Assembly: GCF_900107285.1 (NCBI RefSeq)
Contig: NZ_FNPK01000014.1
Coordinates: 1 to 64,000, forward strand
DNA length: 64,000 bases
Direction: 5' to 3'
From: Acinetobacter kyonggiensis
GTDB lineage: Bacteria; Pseudomonadota; Gammaproteobacteria; Pseudomonadales; Moraxellaceae
Below, in pieces: positions 54,312-63,026 of the stretch. Under the pieces are notes generated by a model. The model saw only the letters and a list, made by a program, of their open reading frames with translations. It did no database searches and had not been told where the DNA came from. The first letter of the stretch is position 1. The number at the start of each line of letters is the position of its first letter. The translations under genes and the position numbers were made by a program.

Positions 54312-56468
54312 ATGAAATATACTTTCAAAAGCAAGCTAGTACCTCTTAGACAGGAGTTTAATATTCAGCTTGACCATATCAATGAAGTAAGTAATGTTCA
54401 ATTACCTACAGAAACTTTAACGTCCCAAGCCTTATTAGATGAATTACCCCAACCTATTTGGGTGAAAAGCAAACAAAATCAGTATTATTATAATCAAGCA
54501 ATATGCCAATATCTTGGTAAAAATCTCAATCAACATGAGATAATTTTTTGGCAAAACTTTATTCATCCTGAAGATTTTGAACACTTCATTGTTTTATGGC
54601 AACAAGCATTACTCACACAACACGATTTTGCAAAAGAATGTCGCATTAAGCATGTGCAAAAAGGATATCGATTTTGTTTGATTTCCGTACAGCACCACCC
54701 TAAAAATTTAAATAATTTTGCTTGGATGGTCACCGTGAACGATATCCATGAGCATTATTTAAAACAACTTGAATTAGCTCACCAAGTCACCGTAAAAAGC
54801 CAAATGTTAGATGCAAGTCTAGATGGCATTACAATGTTAACAGCGGATGGTCGGGTCAGCGATATGAATCGCTCAGCTTGTCTTGCGCTTGGCGTATCCA
54901 TAAATGCAAAAAAATTCGGCATGTCTTGGTTAAACTTATTACCTGAATCCATGCGAAATTCAGGCCAAAATGCGTTCAATCATGCCATAAAAGGAGAAAA
55001 TTCACATTTTGATGGCATGATGGTCATTGCAGGTCAACCAGCGCAGTATTGGGAGCATACTTTAAGTCCTGTACTGGATGATGCGGGTCTAATCCAGAGC
55101 ATCCTCTGTGTTTCTCGTGATATCAGCCCACAAAAAATGGCTGAAAAAAAACTAAAACAAGTCATTGAATTAGATGAATTAACAGGTTTATATAATCGTC
55201 GGGCATTTAATAAAATCTTTAAAAAAACCATTCAAAATGCACGTCAGCAGCAACAATCGGTCGGCTTTTTACTGATTGATTTAGATTATTTCAAACATAT
55301 CAATGACACTCTCGGTCATATTGCTGGAGATTATTTACTTCAAATTTTAGGTCAACGTTTAAGTGGTTGTTTTAAAAGTGGGGTCGTGGTTGCACGATTA
55401 GGTGGTGATGAATTTGCGATTATTGTCCCCAATCTGACTGATGAATCAGAATTATTACAGATTGCAAAAACAGCTCGTTTACAGCTGGATATCCCGATTT
55501 GTTATGCAGGCCAATATATCAATGGTGGCATGAGTACTGGCTGTGCCATTTATCCTCGCGATGCGCAAAATAGCTCAACGTTACTGCAATGCGCAGATGT
55601 CGCCTTGAATGATCTTAAAATCAGTGGCCGTGGTGGCATTCGTATGTTTAAAAGTACCATGTTTAAAGCCATCGAGGTCGCCACAAAACAATTGGCCCTT
55701 GCTCGAGCAATCATTCAAAATGATAAAATTGTTCCGTTCTATCAGCCTAAAGTACGTCTGGCTGATGCGAAAGTGATTGGCTTTGAGGCTTTACTGCGAT
55801 GGTACGATAAAGAAGGTTGCATACAACTGCCCTCGCATATTTTTTCATCTTTTCAAGATTATGAACTGGCGACGCGCATCAGCGAAATTATGCAATTAAA
55901 AGTCTTTCAAGATATGACGCAGTGGCTAGACTCAGGCATGCAGCTTTTACCCATTTCAATTAATGCTGCACCGGTTGAATTCTTAAGAGATAATTATGCA
56001 GAAACGTTATTAAATCGACTGGCGCAGTTTAATATTCCATATGAAATGGTGGAAATCGAAATTACTGAGCAAAGTCTTTCAGAACGCGGCTCAGACTATG
56101 TCATTCGTGCCCTTAAATTATTAAAAAAAGCGGGAATTCACATTTCATTAGATGATTTTGGTACAGGACATTCATCCTTAACCCGCTTAAGAAATTATCC
56201 TGTAGATTGTCTTAAAATCGATCGTAACTTTATCGAAAATATGCATGATGATCCTTCCGCAATGGCAATTGTCAAAGCCATTAGCCAAATAGGCGCCAGC
56301 ATTTCGTTAAATATATTGGTTGAAGGCATTGAACATCTAGAACAATTAGATGCACTTAAAGCATGTGACTGTCATATTGGACAAGGCTTTTATTTTCATC
56401 GTCCGATGGCATTTGATCATATCACAGCATTATTACAGCCTGTGGATGCACCTGATTCTGAATCTTAA
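54312..56468 (+). CDS. PAS-GGDEF-EAL c-di-GMP protein
   Basis: 718 aa, no membrane helix. ATG 54312 (MKYTFKSK) is chosen over an ATG 27 bases upstream. Two PAS-like sensor units (about 40-155: QPIWVKSKQNQYYYN; about 160-285: LDASLDGITMLTADGRVSDMN) are followed by a GGDEF domain with intact LGGDEFAII but no RxxD inhibitory site ahead of it. The EAL domain (about 475-715) keeps EALLRW, SINAAP, EIEITEQS, LDDFGTGHSS, LKIDRNF, LVEGIE and GQGFYF, so phosphodiesterase activity is expected. It may be bifunctional or mainly degrade c-di-GMP. Confidence 0.92.
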   Translation: MKYTFKSKLVPLRQEFNIQLDHINEVSNVQLPTETLTSQALLDELPQPIWVKSKQNQYYYNQAICQYLGKNLNQHEIIFWQNFIHPEDFEHFIVLWQQALLTQHDFAKECRIKHVQKGYRFCLISVQHHPKNLNNFAWMVTVNDIHEHYLKQLELAHQVTVKSQMLDASLDGITMLTADGRVSDMNRSACLALGVSINAKKFGMSWLNLLPESMRNSGQNAFNHAIKGENSHFDGMMVIAGQPAQYWEHTLSPVLDDAGLIQSILCVSRDISPQKMAEKKLKQVIELDELTGLYNRRAFNKIFKKTIQNARQQQQSVGFLLIDLDYFKHINDTLGHIAGDYLLQILGQRLSGCFKSGVVVARLGGDEFAIIVPNLTDESELLQIAKTARLQLDIPICYAGQYINGGMSTGCAIYPRDAQNSSTLLQCADVALNDLKISGRGGIRMFKSTMFKAIEVATKQLALARAIIQNDKIVPFYQPKVRLADAKVIGFEALLRWYDKEGCIQLPSHIFSSFQDYELATRISEIMQLKVFQDMTQWLDSGMQLLPISINAAPVEFLRDNYAETLLNRLAQFNIPYEMVEIEITEQSLSERGSDYVIRALKLLKKAGIHISLDDFGTGHSSLTRLRNYPVDCLKIDRNFIENMHDDPSAMAIVKAISQIGASISLNILVEGIEHLEQLDALKACDCHIGQGFYFHRPMAFDHITALLQPVDAPDSES

Positions 56469-56580
56469 ATCGCTACTCACTGCTGCGCCAATCTATGACA
56501 CAGTAAATGTCTGAGCACATTGTTTTATTGCAAAACTTTATTCGATTCAGATCATATGACCAATAAACTTGGGGGCTACC

Positions 56581-57048
56581 ATGTATTTAATCAGTGCTTG
56601 TCTTGCAGGTGAAGCGGTACGTTATGATGGAAAATCATATTTGCATGATCAAATTCAACACCTCATTGAACTAAAACAAGTCATCACGGCTTGTCCTGAA
56701 GTTTTAGCAGGACTCTCCATTCCACGTAAACCCGCAGAAATTTTTGGGGGTACTGGAGAAGATGTGTTAACAGGTCGTGCGCAAGTCATCGATCTAGATG
56801 GTGTTGATGTCACGCACGCTTTTATTGAAGGGGCGTATCAAACCTTAGCTTTGGCTCAGCAGCATCATGTATCCACTGTGGTGCTAAAAGAAAATAGCCC
56901 TTCCTGTGGAAGTAACTTTATTTATGATGGTACTTTTTCCAATCAAAAAGTCAGTGCGATGGGCGTAACAACTGCACTATTGAGACAACATGGTTTTAAC
57001 GTGATCTCAGAAACGGCTTTTTTTGAATTATTCCATCCATCCACTTAA
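56581..57048 (+). CDS. DUF523-family protein
   Basis: 155 aa from ATG 56581 (MYLISACLAGEAVRYDGKS), with GGGGG upstream. The family cysteines are present: SACLAG near 5, TACPEVLAGL near 39-48 and KENSPSCGS near 102-110, a likely metal- or cluster-binding set. Also IPRKPAEIFGG. Function unknown in this widespread family. Its stop overlaps the stop of the convergent cysteine-cluster gene by four bases. Confidence 0.87.
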   Translation: MYLISACLAGEAVRYDGKSYLHDQIQHLIELKQVITACPEVLAGLSIPRKPAEIFGGTGEDVLTGRAQVIDLDGVDVTHAFIEGAYQTLALAQQHHVSTVVLKENSPSCGSNFIYDGTFSNQKVSAMGVTTALLRQHGFNVISETAFFELFHPST

Positions 57049-57497
57049 CGTACCCAACGCACGATATAATCTTCAATCTCATCTTCATTGACTTCAACTT
57101 CAGAAATACAACGACCTGCTGCCGATTTTCTGGCTTGGATCACACTGCTGCGTGTACCGGTATTTAAATAATGCCAAGAAGGTAATTTTTTCTGTTCTTT
57201 TAAACGACGATAAGCACAACTTGCTGGCAGCCAATGAATGGTCGCTAATTTCTCTGGGGTTAATTGAATACAATCAGGGACAAAATCAAGGCGCTGCGCA
57301 TAATTACTACACTGTGCCGTTTTGCAATCTAAAAGTTTACAGGACACTTTGGTATAGGCCACTTCTTGAAGTTCTTCATCTTCCAATTTGATTAAACAAC
57401 ATAAACCACAGCCATCACATAATGCCTCCCATTCAGCATGATTCAGTTCAGCTAAAGGATATTTTTTCCAGAATTGCGGACGTAATTGCTCGATCAT
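57045..57497 (-). CDS. YcgN-type cysteine-cluster protein (UPF0260)
   Basis: 150 aa. The eight-Cys pattern of the zinc/iron-chelating CxxCxxCC family is seen: CDGCGLCCLIKLEDEE (about 27-42), CKLLDCKTAQCSNYAQR (about 53-69) and SCAYRRLKEQKKLPSWHYL (about 93-111). Members probably bind a metal or an Fe-S cluster; function unknown. ATG 57497. Confidence 0.88.
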   Translation of the reverse strand: MIEQLRPQFWKKYPLAELNHAEWEALCDGCGLCCLIKLEDEELQEVAYTKVSCKLLDCKTAQCSNYAQRLDFVPDCIQLTPEKLATIHWLPASCAYRRLKEQKKLPSWHYLNTGTRSSVIQARKSAAGRCISEVEVNEDEIEDYIVRWVR

Positions 57498-57689
57498 AAA
57501 AGTGAAAAAATAAAGAATATTGCTTATTATAGCGTGTTCAAGTTCATGATGTATGGAATGTTATTTTTACTTTTAATCATATACTTACCACTCAATTGAA
57601 CACTTTACAAACAGAAGCATAACAATCTTCGAAATTTCTAAGCCCTATACTGAATCTACTTTGAAAATAACAACGCATGGAGAAAGCTT

Positions 57690-57848
57690 ATGTTTCGTTG
57701 GGCAATTATTTTTGCAGTGATTGCGCTGATCGCCAGTTTACTCGGCTTCGGTGGTGTCGCAGGCTTATCAAAGGACTTTGCGATTATTTTACTGGTGATC
57801 GCGGTGATTTTAGCGATTATCGGTTTCCTATCTCGAGGCAAAGTATAA
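57690..57848 (+). CDS. DUF1328 small membrane protein (YtjA-like, 52 aa)
   Basis: A short gene on the plus strand: [19 protein letters not shown], then [20 protein letters not shown] and a basic end GFLSRGKV. Two membrane helices with a short loop make up nearly the whole chain, the DUF1328/UPF0391 pattern. GGAGA lies seven bases before ATG 57690 and a terminator follows its stop. An 88-codon frame on the other strand (57656-57922) is its shadow. Role in the family is unknown; stress induction is known for some members. Confidence 0.88.
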   Translation: MFRWAIIFAVIALIASLLGFGGVAGLSKDFAIILLVIAVILAIIGFLSRGKV

Positions 57849-57891
57849 CGATCCCCTACATGTAAATAGAAACTGAGGACGTAAACATCGT

Positions 57892-57918
57892 TAAAAGAGT
57901 CTATTCGAGGCTCTTTTT
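57892..57918 (+). terminator. Terminator of the DUF1328 gene
   Basis: AAGAG-C/G-CTCTT stem with a T-run after it; imperfect but well placed. Confidence 0.65.
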
Positions 57919-58049
57919 TCATCTGTAAATTTCATTAATACCATTTTATAAAAAATTTGAAGTTAATTGATGAAACATCCGTTTTCTGTCCATTAACTTC
58001 AAATCAAGATTCATTTTTCTAAGCTAAAGGCTATATTTTTAACCAGTAC

Positions 58050-59591
58050 TTAGTGTTTTAAATGACGTGGTCTAAAACCTGTCGCAATTAAACCAATACT
58101 ATAAGCCAATACACCCACCACACACAGCCCGATCACTTCAATGATACGAATCCATTGTGATAGCTCGCCATTATACCAAGTCAGGGCATACCAAAGCACC
58201 GCAATCATGCTGATATTGGCAATAGCAAACTGAAGAAACAGTTTTTTCCAGTGTGCACCGAAACGGAAGATATCCCGTTTATGCAAATAGAAATACAACA
58301 TCCCTGCATTGACCAAGGCAGAGCCTGAAGATGCCAATGCCAATGCCATGTGCTCTGCTTGCCAATCAATTAACTTAAAGAAACCAATAAAAATGACGTT
58401 TAAAATCGCATTCGCTGCCACAGCCATTAAGCCCACACGGACAGGGGTTTTGGTGTCTTGTTGTGCATAAAAACCAGGTGCAAAGACTTTAATCAACATA
58501 AAGGAAATGACCCCAGCACTCATACATTGCAATGCCAGTGCGGTCATTTGCGTATCTTCTAGGGTGAACTGACCACGTTGAAACAGCGCTTGAATAATCG
58601 GGGTCGACAGCATAAATAAAGCAATACTGGCTGGAATACCCACCAACATCACGACTTTTGCAGCCCAATCAATCATGCCGCGGAACTTGACCTGATCTTG
58701 CTCGGCATGACGTGCCGACAGAGACGGTAAAATCACCGTACCAATGGCAACGCCAATTAAGCCTAAAGGCAGTTCAGTCATACGTTCCGCACTGTATAAC
58801 CATGAGACTGAACCATCTTGCATAAATGATGCCCAGATGGTGTTCAACAGCAAATTAATTTGCGTCACCGACACACCAAATAATGCAGGAAGCATCAGTT
58901 TCATGATGCGGTCGACACCTTCGTGTTTAAAATCAACTTTAGGTGGGATCAGCAGCTTTTTATGCCATAACTCAGGGATTTGAATCGCCAGTTGCAGCAC
59001 ACCTGCAACCACGACCGCCCACCCCAAGGCCATAATTGGTTCAGCCATATATGGCGTTAACCACCATGCAGCTGCAATCATGGTGATATTTAATAAAACG
59101 GGTGCAAATGCAGGGGTCGAAAATGAACCGTAACTATTGAGAATACTACTGGCAAAAGCAGTCAATGACATAAACAGTAAATAGGGAATAGTCAGGCGGA
59201 ACATGTCCGTGGCTAAAGCAAATTTTTCAGGGTCATCATGGAAACCCGGTGCATAGATATACAAGATTGCAGGTGCAGCAATCATCGCAATAAACGTCAA
59301 AGCCGTCATGAAGGTTGCTAAGCAACCAAACACTCGACTAATCAAAATTTGCACTTCGGCATGGGTTTTCGTACTTTTATATTCGGTTAAAATCGGAATA
59401 AAAGCTTGTGAAAATGCCCCTTCGGCAAAGAGCCGCCGAAAGAAATTCGGAATACGAAAGGCCACCACAAAGGTATCGAAATCTTTACCTGCACCAAATA
59501 CATTTAGCAAAACGATATCTCGGACTAAACCCAAGACCCGAGACAACATCGTCATTGCACTAACAATAAAGGTCGATCGCCAAAGCGCCAT
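58050..59591 (-). CDS. murJ: Lipid II flippase MurJ
   Basis: Moves lipid II across the inner membrane for peptidoglycan synthesis. 513 aa from ATG 59591 (MALWRSTFIVSAMTMLSRVLG) with AGGTGG upstream; a GTG at 59600 is less likely. Fourteen helices of the MOP fold. Conserved features: SRVLGLVRDIVLLNVFGAG, FRIPNFFRRLFAEGAFSQAFIPI (with Arg/Glu residues of the central cavity), and PLGLIGVAIGTVILPSLS. Next to ampD, which recycles the same polymer. Confidence 0.95.
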   Translation of the reverse strand: MALWRSTFIVSAMTMLSRVLGLVRDIVLLNVFGAGKDFDTFVVAFRIPNFFRRLFAEGAFSQAFIPILTEYKSTKTHAEVQILISRVFGCLATFMTALTFIAMIAAPAILYIYAPGFHDDPEKFALATDMFRLTIPYLLFMSLTAFASSILNSYGSFSTPAFAPVLLNITMIAAAWWLTPYMAEPIMALGWAVVVAGVLQLAIQIPELWHKKLLIPPKVDFKHEGVDRIMKLMLPALFGVSVTQINLLLNTIWASFMQDGSVSWLYSAERMTELPLGLIGVAIGTVILPSLSARHAEQDQVKFRGMIDWAAKVVMLVGIPASIALFMLSTPIIQALFQRGQFTLEDTQMTALALQCMSAGVISFMLIKVFAPGFYAQQDTKTPVRVGLMAVAANAILNVIFIGFFKLIDWQAEHMALALASSGSALVNAGMLYFYLHKRDIFRFGAHWKKLFLQFAIANISMIAVLWYALTWYNGELSQWIRIIEVIGLCVVGVLAYSIGLIATGFRPRHLKH

Positions 59592-59673
59592 CGTTTCCAC
59601 CTAGTACTAAAATAAGTCGCTATTGTAAAGAAACTCCAGAGGAATTTCGTTGTTAAATCATAAACTCGAGTTG

Positions 59674-60249
59674 TTATTGATCTGCTTTCGCTTGTTGTAT
59701 TAACGCTCTGGTTTTTGCCCAATCAAAAAATGGCCCTGGATCAGTTTTACGTCCCGGTGCAATGTCTGAATGCCCTGCCAAATGCTGTAATATCTTAGGG
59801 TATGCTGCCTGCAATACGCGAATCACTTCCGCTAAAATCGTGTACTGAATATCTTCAAAAGGCCTGTCATCACTGCCTTCGAGTTCAATGCCTATCGAAT
59901 AATCATTACATTCTTTTTTCGCTAAATAGGTGGAACGCCCCGCATGCCAAGCACGGTCATTAAAATTGACGAATTGTAGAACCTCACCCGTTCGCAAAAT
60001 TAACAGGTGAGTGGAAACCTGCATTCCTTCAATGGTTTGAAAATAAGGATGCACAGACCAATCGAGCTGATTTTGAAAAAATTGTTCAATATAGCCCCCA
60101 CCAAACTGCGAGGGTGGCAAACTAATATTATGCACCACAAGCAATTGAATTTCGGTCTGTTCAGGACGTTGATTATAATTCGGGGATGCGATTTGCCTTG
60201 CACCGATCAACTGACCATCGATGACCTGAAAAGACGGCACCTGTTGCAT
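59674..60249 (-). CDS. ampD: 1,6-anhydro-N-acetylmuramyl-L-alanine amidase AmpD
   Basis: Cytoplasmic zinc amidase that strips the peptide from anhydro-muropeptides during peptidoglycan recycling; its loss raises AmpC expression where AmpR is present. 191 aa. LLVVHNISLPPSQFGG holds the first Zn His; FNDRAWHAGRSTY and NDYSIGIELEGSDDRPF are family motifs; LAGHSDIAPGRKTDPGPFFDW holds the remaining His and Asp ligands. Divergent from nadC, a conserved arrangement. AGGATAGG precedes ATG 60249. Confidence 0.95.
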   Translation of the reverse strand: MQQVPSFQVIDGQLIGARQIASPNYNQRPEQTEIQLLVVHNISLPPSQFGGGYIEQFFQNQLDWSVHPYFQTIEGMQVSTHLLILRTGEVLQFVNFNDRAWHAGRSTYLAKKECNDYSIGIELEGSDDRPFEDIQYTILAEVIRVLQAAYPKILQHLAGHSDIAPGRKTDPGPFFDWAKTRALIQQAKADQ

Positions 60250-60423
60250 ATTCCTATCCTGAGTCGTGTGGGTTTAAGTCGCTGATTTTAGCGCAATCCT
60301 TAAACTTTAAGCTTAAAATCTAAAATTACAAAGATAAAATCCATTGAAAAAACATTTCTTTTAAATGAACAATGCTAATATAACGCGCAATTTTCATGGG
60401 TTAAAAAAGATACGGAAATACTT

Positions 60424-61269
60424 ATGAGCATCTCTCAATCGTTGCTTGAACAATCGATTCAAATCAATATTCAACAGGCATTACAAGAAGATATTGGCGA
60501 AGGTGATCTCACCGCTTTATTAACTCCTGAAGATGAGCAAGCCACAGCGACCATTATTAGCCGTGAAGAGATGGTTCTTGCAGGGCAACCTTGGGTCAAT
60601 GCGTTAATTCAAGCCTACGATGCCAATGTACAAGTAACATGGCTGAAAAATGATGGCGACCATGTTCAAGCCAATGAAGCTTTTTTAAAATTGGCTGGTT
60701 CAGCACGTAGCTTACTCACGGTTGAGCGTCCTGCACTAAACTTTGTGCAAACCCTATCCGCGGTTGCGACGAAAACCGCTGAATATGTCAAACACCTCGA
60801 TGGTTTAAACACTAAATTATTAGATACCCGTAAAACCCTGCCAGGCTTACGTATTGCACAGAAATATGCTGTGGCAATGGGCGGTGGACAAAACCATCGT
60901 TTAGGTTTATTTGATGCATTTTTAATTAAAGAAAACCATATTATGGCGGCAGGTGGCATTGCTCAAGCGATTGCCAAAGCGCGTCAAATTGCCCCAGGTA
61001 AACCCGTTGAAGTGGAAGTGGAAACGTGGGATGAACTGAATCAAGCTTTAGAAGCGCATGCCGATATTGTGATGCTGGATAATTTTAGCCAACAACAAAT
61101 GATTGATGCGGTTCAACATGTGGCTGGTCGTTGTAAATTGGAAGCGTCAGGCAACATTACCATTGAAAATTTACGTGAAGTGGCAACCACTGGCGTGGAT
61201 TATATTTCGATGGGTGTTTTAACCAAAGATGTGAAAGCGATCGATTTATCCATGCGTTTTAATGCTTAA
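60424..61269 (+). CDS. nadC: Quinolinate phosphoribosyltransferase (decarboxylating)
   Basis: Makes nicotinate mononucleotide from quinolinate and PRPP in de novo NAD synthesis. 281 aa. Motifs: LQEDIGEGDLTALLTPED, ERPALNFVQTLSAVATKTAEYV, LLDTRKTLPGLRIAQKYAVAMGGG, NHRLGLFDAFLIKENHI, VEVETWDELNQAL, VMLDNFS, LEASGNI and VDYISMGVLTK. The full active site is present. Its stop overlaps the convergent 60-aa gene by four bases. Confidence 0.96.
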   Translation: MSISQSLLEQSIQINIQQALQEDIGEGDLTALLTPEDEQATATIISREEMVLAGQPWVNALIQAYDANVQVTWLKNDGDHVQANEAFLKLAGSARSLLTVERPALNFVQTLSAVATKTAEYVKHLDGLNTKLLDTRKTLPGLRIAQKYAVAMGGGQNHRLGLFDAFLIKENHIMAAGGIAQAIAKARQIAPGKPVEVEVETWDELNQALEAHADIVMLDNFSQQQMIDAVQHVAGRCKLEASGNITIENLREVATTGVDYISMGVLTKDVKAIDLSMRFNA

Positions 61270-61448
61270 GTTTGCTCGGTCTTATTTTTTGCTTTAGAGG
61301 CTAATTCTGCTTTAGCGGCTAAATCTTGAATGTCAGTCGATGCTTGCTGCCAAGCGGATTGCTCGGTCTTTTGTGCGGATGCTCTTGGATCACTGGTCAT
61401 CAATGCCAGCGTTACCATAGAAATAACGATGATCAAGATATTCAACAT
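61266..61448 (-). CDS. Small exported or membrane-anchored protein (60 aa)
   Basis: A hydrophobic start (MLNILIIVISMVTLALMTS) is followed by a soluble Ala/Lys/Gln/Glu-rich part of about 40 residues (TEQSAWQQASTDIQDLAAKAELASKAKNKTEQT region) that should be helical. AAGGAG lies nine bases before ATG 61448, which is strong evidence of translation. No family recognised; it could be a single-pass peptide or a small periplasmic protein. The four-base overlap with nadC is at the 3' ends. Confidence 0.68.
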   Translation of the reverse strand: MLNILIIVISMVTLALMTSDPRASAQKTEQSAWQQASTDIQDLAAKAELASKAKNKTEQT

Positions 61449-61516
61449 CTTAAGACTCCTTAAAGCGAAAAGCTGAGTCTAAACAGCAAATATGAACGTC
61501 ATATTAAGCAAATGTT

Positions 61517-61545
61517 TAAAAGGGTGCAGCGATTGCACCCTTTTT
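61517..61545. terminator. Terminator (bidirectional)
   Basis: AAGGGTGCA-GCGAT-TGCACCCTTT; A-run and T-run on either side. It probably stops nadC-direction and rph-direction transcripts. Confidence 0.85.
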
Positions 61546-61593
61546 GTATCTGACTGTTTTTATTTTCAATTTTTTAAAGAAAGCACAGAGCAA

Positions 61594-61630
61594 ACAAAAC
61601 CCCATCCAGAATTCTGTGATGGGGTTTTGT
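61594..61630. terminator. Terminator of rph (bidirectional stem)
   Basis: Perfect 13-bp arms ACAAAACCCCATC (61594-61606) and GATGGGGTTTTGT (61618-61630). Confidence 0.8.
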
Positions 61631-61676
61631 TCTTTATCTAAAACACAGCTAAACGTGCATTTTTGAAATTAACAAC

Positions 61677-62393
61677 TTACCAGCCTAAAGCTTCTTGTTG
61701 TTTTTTAATTAATTCTTGAATGCCTTTTTCAGCCAACTCAAGCATTTCATTGCACTGCGCACGAGTAAACGGCTTTTCTTCGGCAGTGCCTTGAAATTCA
61801 ATAAACTCACCCGCTTGGGTCATCACCACGTTTAAGTCGGTTTGACAACTTGAGTCTTCTTCATAGCAAAGATCCAATAATGCTTGGTCTTTGTACATGC
61901 CCACAGAAATGGCAGCAACCAAGCCTTTTAAAGGATCTTGTTTAATTTTTTTCTTTTCAAGTAGAACATTCATAGCATCAATTAAAGCCACTGCTGCACC
62001 AGTAATTGCAGCGGTACGTGTACCGCCATCGGCTTGAATCACATCACAGTCGATGGTAATGGTATTTTCACCCAGTTTTTTCAAATCGACCATAGCACGT
62101 AAGCTACGACCAATTAAACGCTGGATCTCTTGCGTACGACCACTTTGTTTACCACGTGCCGCTTCACGGTCGCTACGAGTATGGGTCGAACGTGGCAACA
62201 TACCGTATTCTGCTGTAACCCAACCCTGTCCCTTACCTTTAAGGAAACGTGGCACTGAATTATCAATACTGGCCGTACAAAGAACTTTAGTATGACCAAA
62301 TTCAATCAATACTGAACCTTCCGCATAACGCGTATAGTTACGGGTAATTTTTACGTCACGTAATTGATCTAATGTACGTTGGTCGATACGCAT
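61677..62393 (-). CDS. rph: Ribonuclease PH
   Basis: Phosphorolytic 3'-5' exoribonuclease that trims tRNA precursors; hexameric. 238 aa, full length (E. coli K-12 carries a frameshifted rph, this one does not). Motifs: [78 protein letters not shown] and the C-terminal [24 protein letters not shown] precedes ATG 62393. Confidence 0.96.
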   Translation of the reverse strand: MRIDQRTLDQLRDVKITRNYTRYAEGSVLIEFGHTKVLCTASIDNSVPRFLKGKGQGWVTAEYGMLPRSTHTRSDREAARGKQSGRTQEIQRLIGRSLRAMVDLKKLGENTITIDCDVIQADGGTRTAAITGAAVALIDAMNVLLEKKKIKQDPLKGLVAAISVGMYKDQALLDLCYEEDSSCQTDLNVVMTQAGEFIEFQGTAEEKPFTRAQCNEMLELAEKGIQELIKKQQEALGW

Positions 62394-62538
62394 AATGGGT
62401 CCTTATTGGGGCTAAAATTCATTGCGGCTTAGTATAACAGAAGCAGATCAGATGATTTTGCTACAACTTGATGGTTTTTGCATATCGTGCTCTAAGCAAC
62501 ACCATAAAGATTCAATTCACAAAAAGGAAGAAGCAGAC

Positions 62539-62575
62539 GTTGTGCTGAGGAACAAAGAGGCTCCTTCAGCACAAC
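62539..62575. repeat. Inverted repeat GTTGTGCTGA/TCAGCACAAC
   Basis: Perfect 10-bp arms (62539-62548 and 62566-62575), extended inward by GGA/TCC after a one-base bulge. Not followed by a T-run on either strand. Confidence 0.6.
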
Positions 62576-62696
62576 TAAGGGATTTGGTTACGATGCCTGA
62601 TCAATATCAGACTTTTTCATCAGTCATTTTTTATCAATATAAGTGATTCATAAAGCCAGAATTAAAAATAAACTTTAGAAAATATTGGATTCATGA

Positions 62697-62787
62697 GTGT
62701 GGCATGGATGCCACACGTTTCCCATCCTTGCGCTGCATTTTAAAGCTGTGCTTTAGAACTGGCTCAGGATGTCGTGTATGGGAAACA
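62697..62787. repeat. Nested inverted repeats, possible structured RNA or repeat element
   Basis: GTGTGGCAT/ATGCCACAC (62697-62705 and 62708-62716) adjoins a wider pair GTTTCCCAT/ATGGGAAAC (62717-62725 and about 62779-62787) that encloses a small AAAGC/GCTTT stem. This is far more dyad symmetry than expected in 90 bases of spacer. Confidence 0.55.
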
Positions 62788-63026
62788 AAAGGTTTTTCTT
62801 GCGGACTAAAAATATATTTTGAGATCCTCATTTTGACCTTTCAAAAGTAGAGATAATGCCTACGCAAAGGCATAAAAATTGAAGTACTCAAAATGAGGCA
62901 GTGCTAATTTTAAAGAATCAAATATTGAACATTTTTTGATTTATGCAAGTTATCTATCATGCCTGTACCAAAACTTTGAATGCTAGACCACATTTTAGAT
63001 AGTGACTCAGCATTTGCTCCATTCAA

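Larger units (their letters stand above)
62394..63026. other. Intergenic region with several inverted repeats
   Basis: About 630 bp. Holds a hairpin at 62539-62575 and a nested set of inverted repeats at 62697-62787 (separate entries). A 74-codon frame at 62422-62646 runs through the first hairpin and has no family or good ribosome site, so I do not call it a gene. Confidence 0.6.

Noticed and set aside
57656..57922. 88-codon minus-strand frame
   Set aside because: Antisense shadow of the DUF1328 gene; also runs through that gene's terminator.
62422..62646. 74-codon plus-strand frame
   Set aside because: It runs through a strong inverted repeat, lacks a ribosome site, and its product resembles no family I know.
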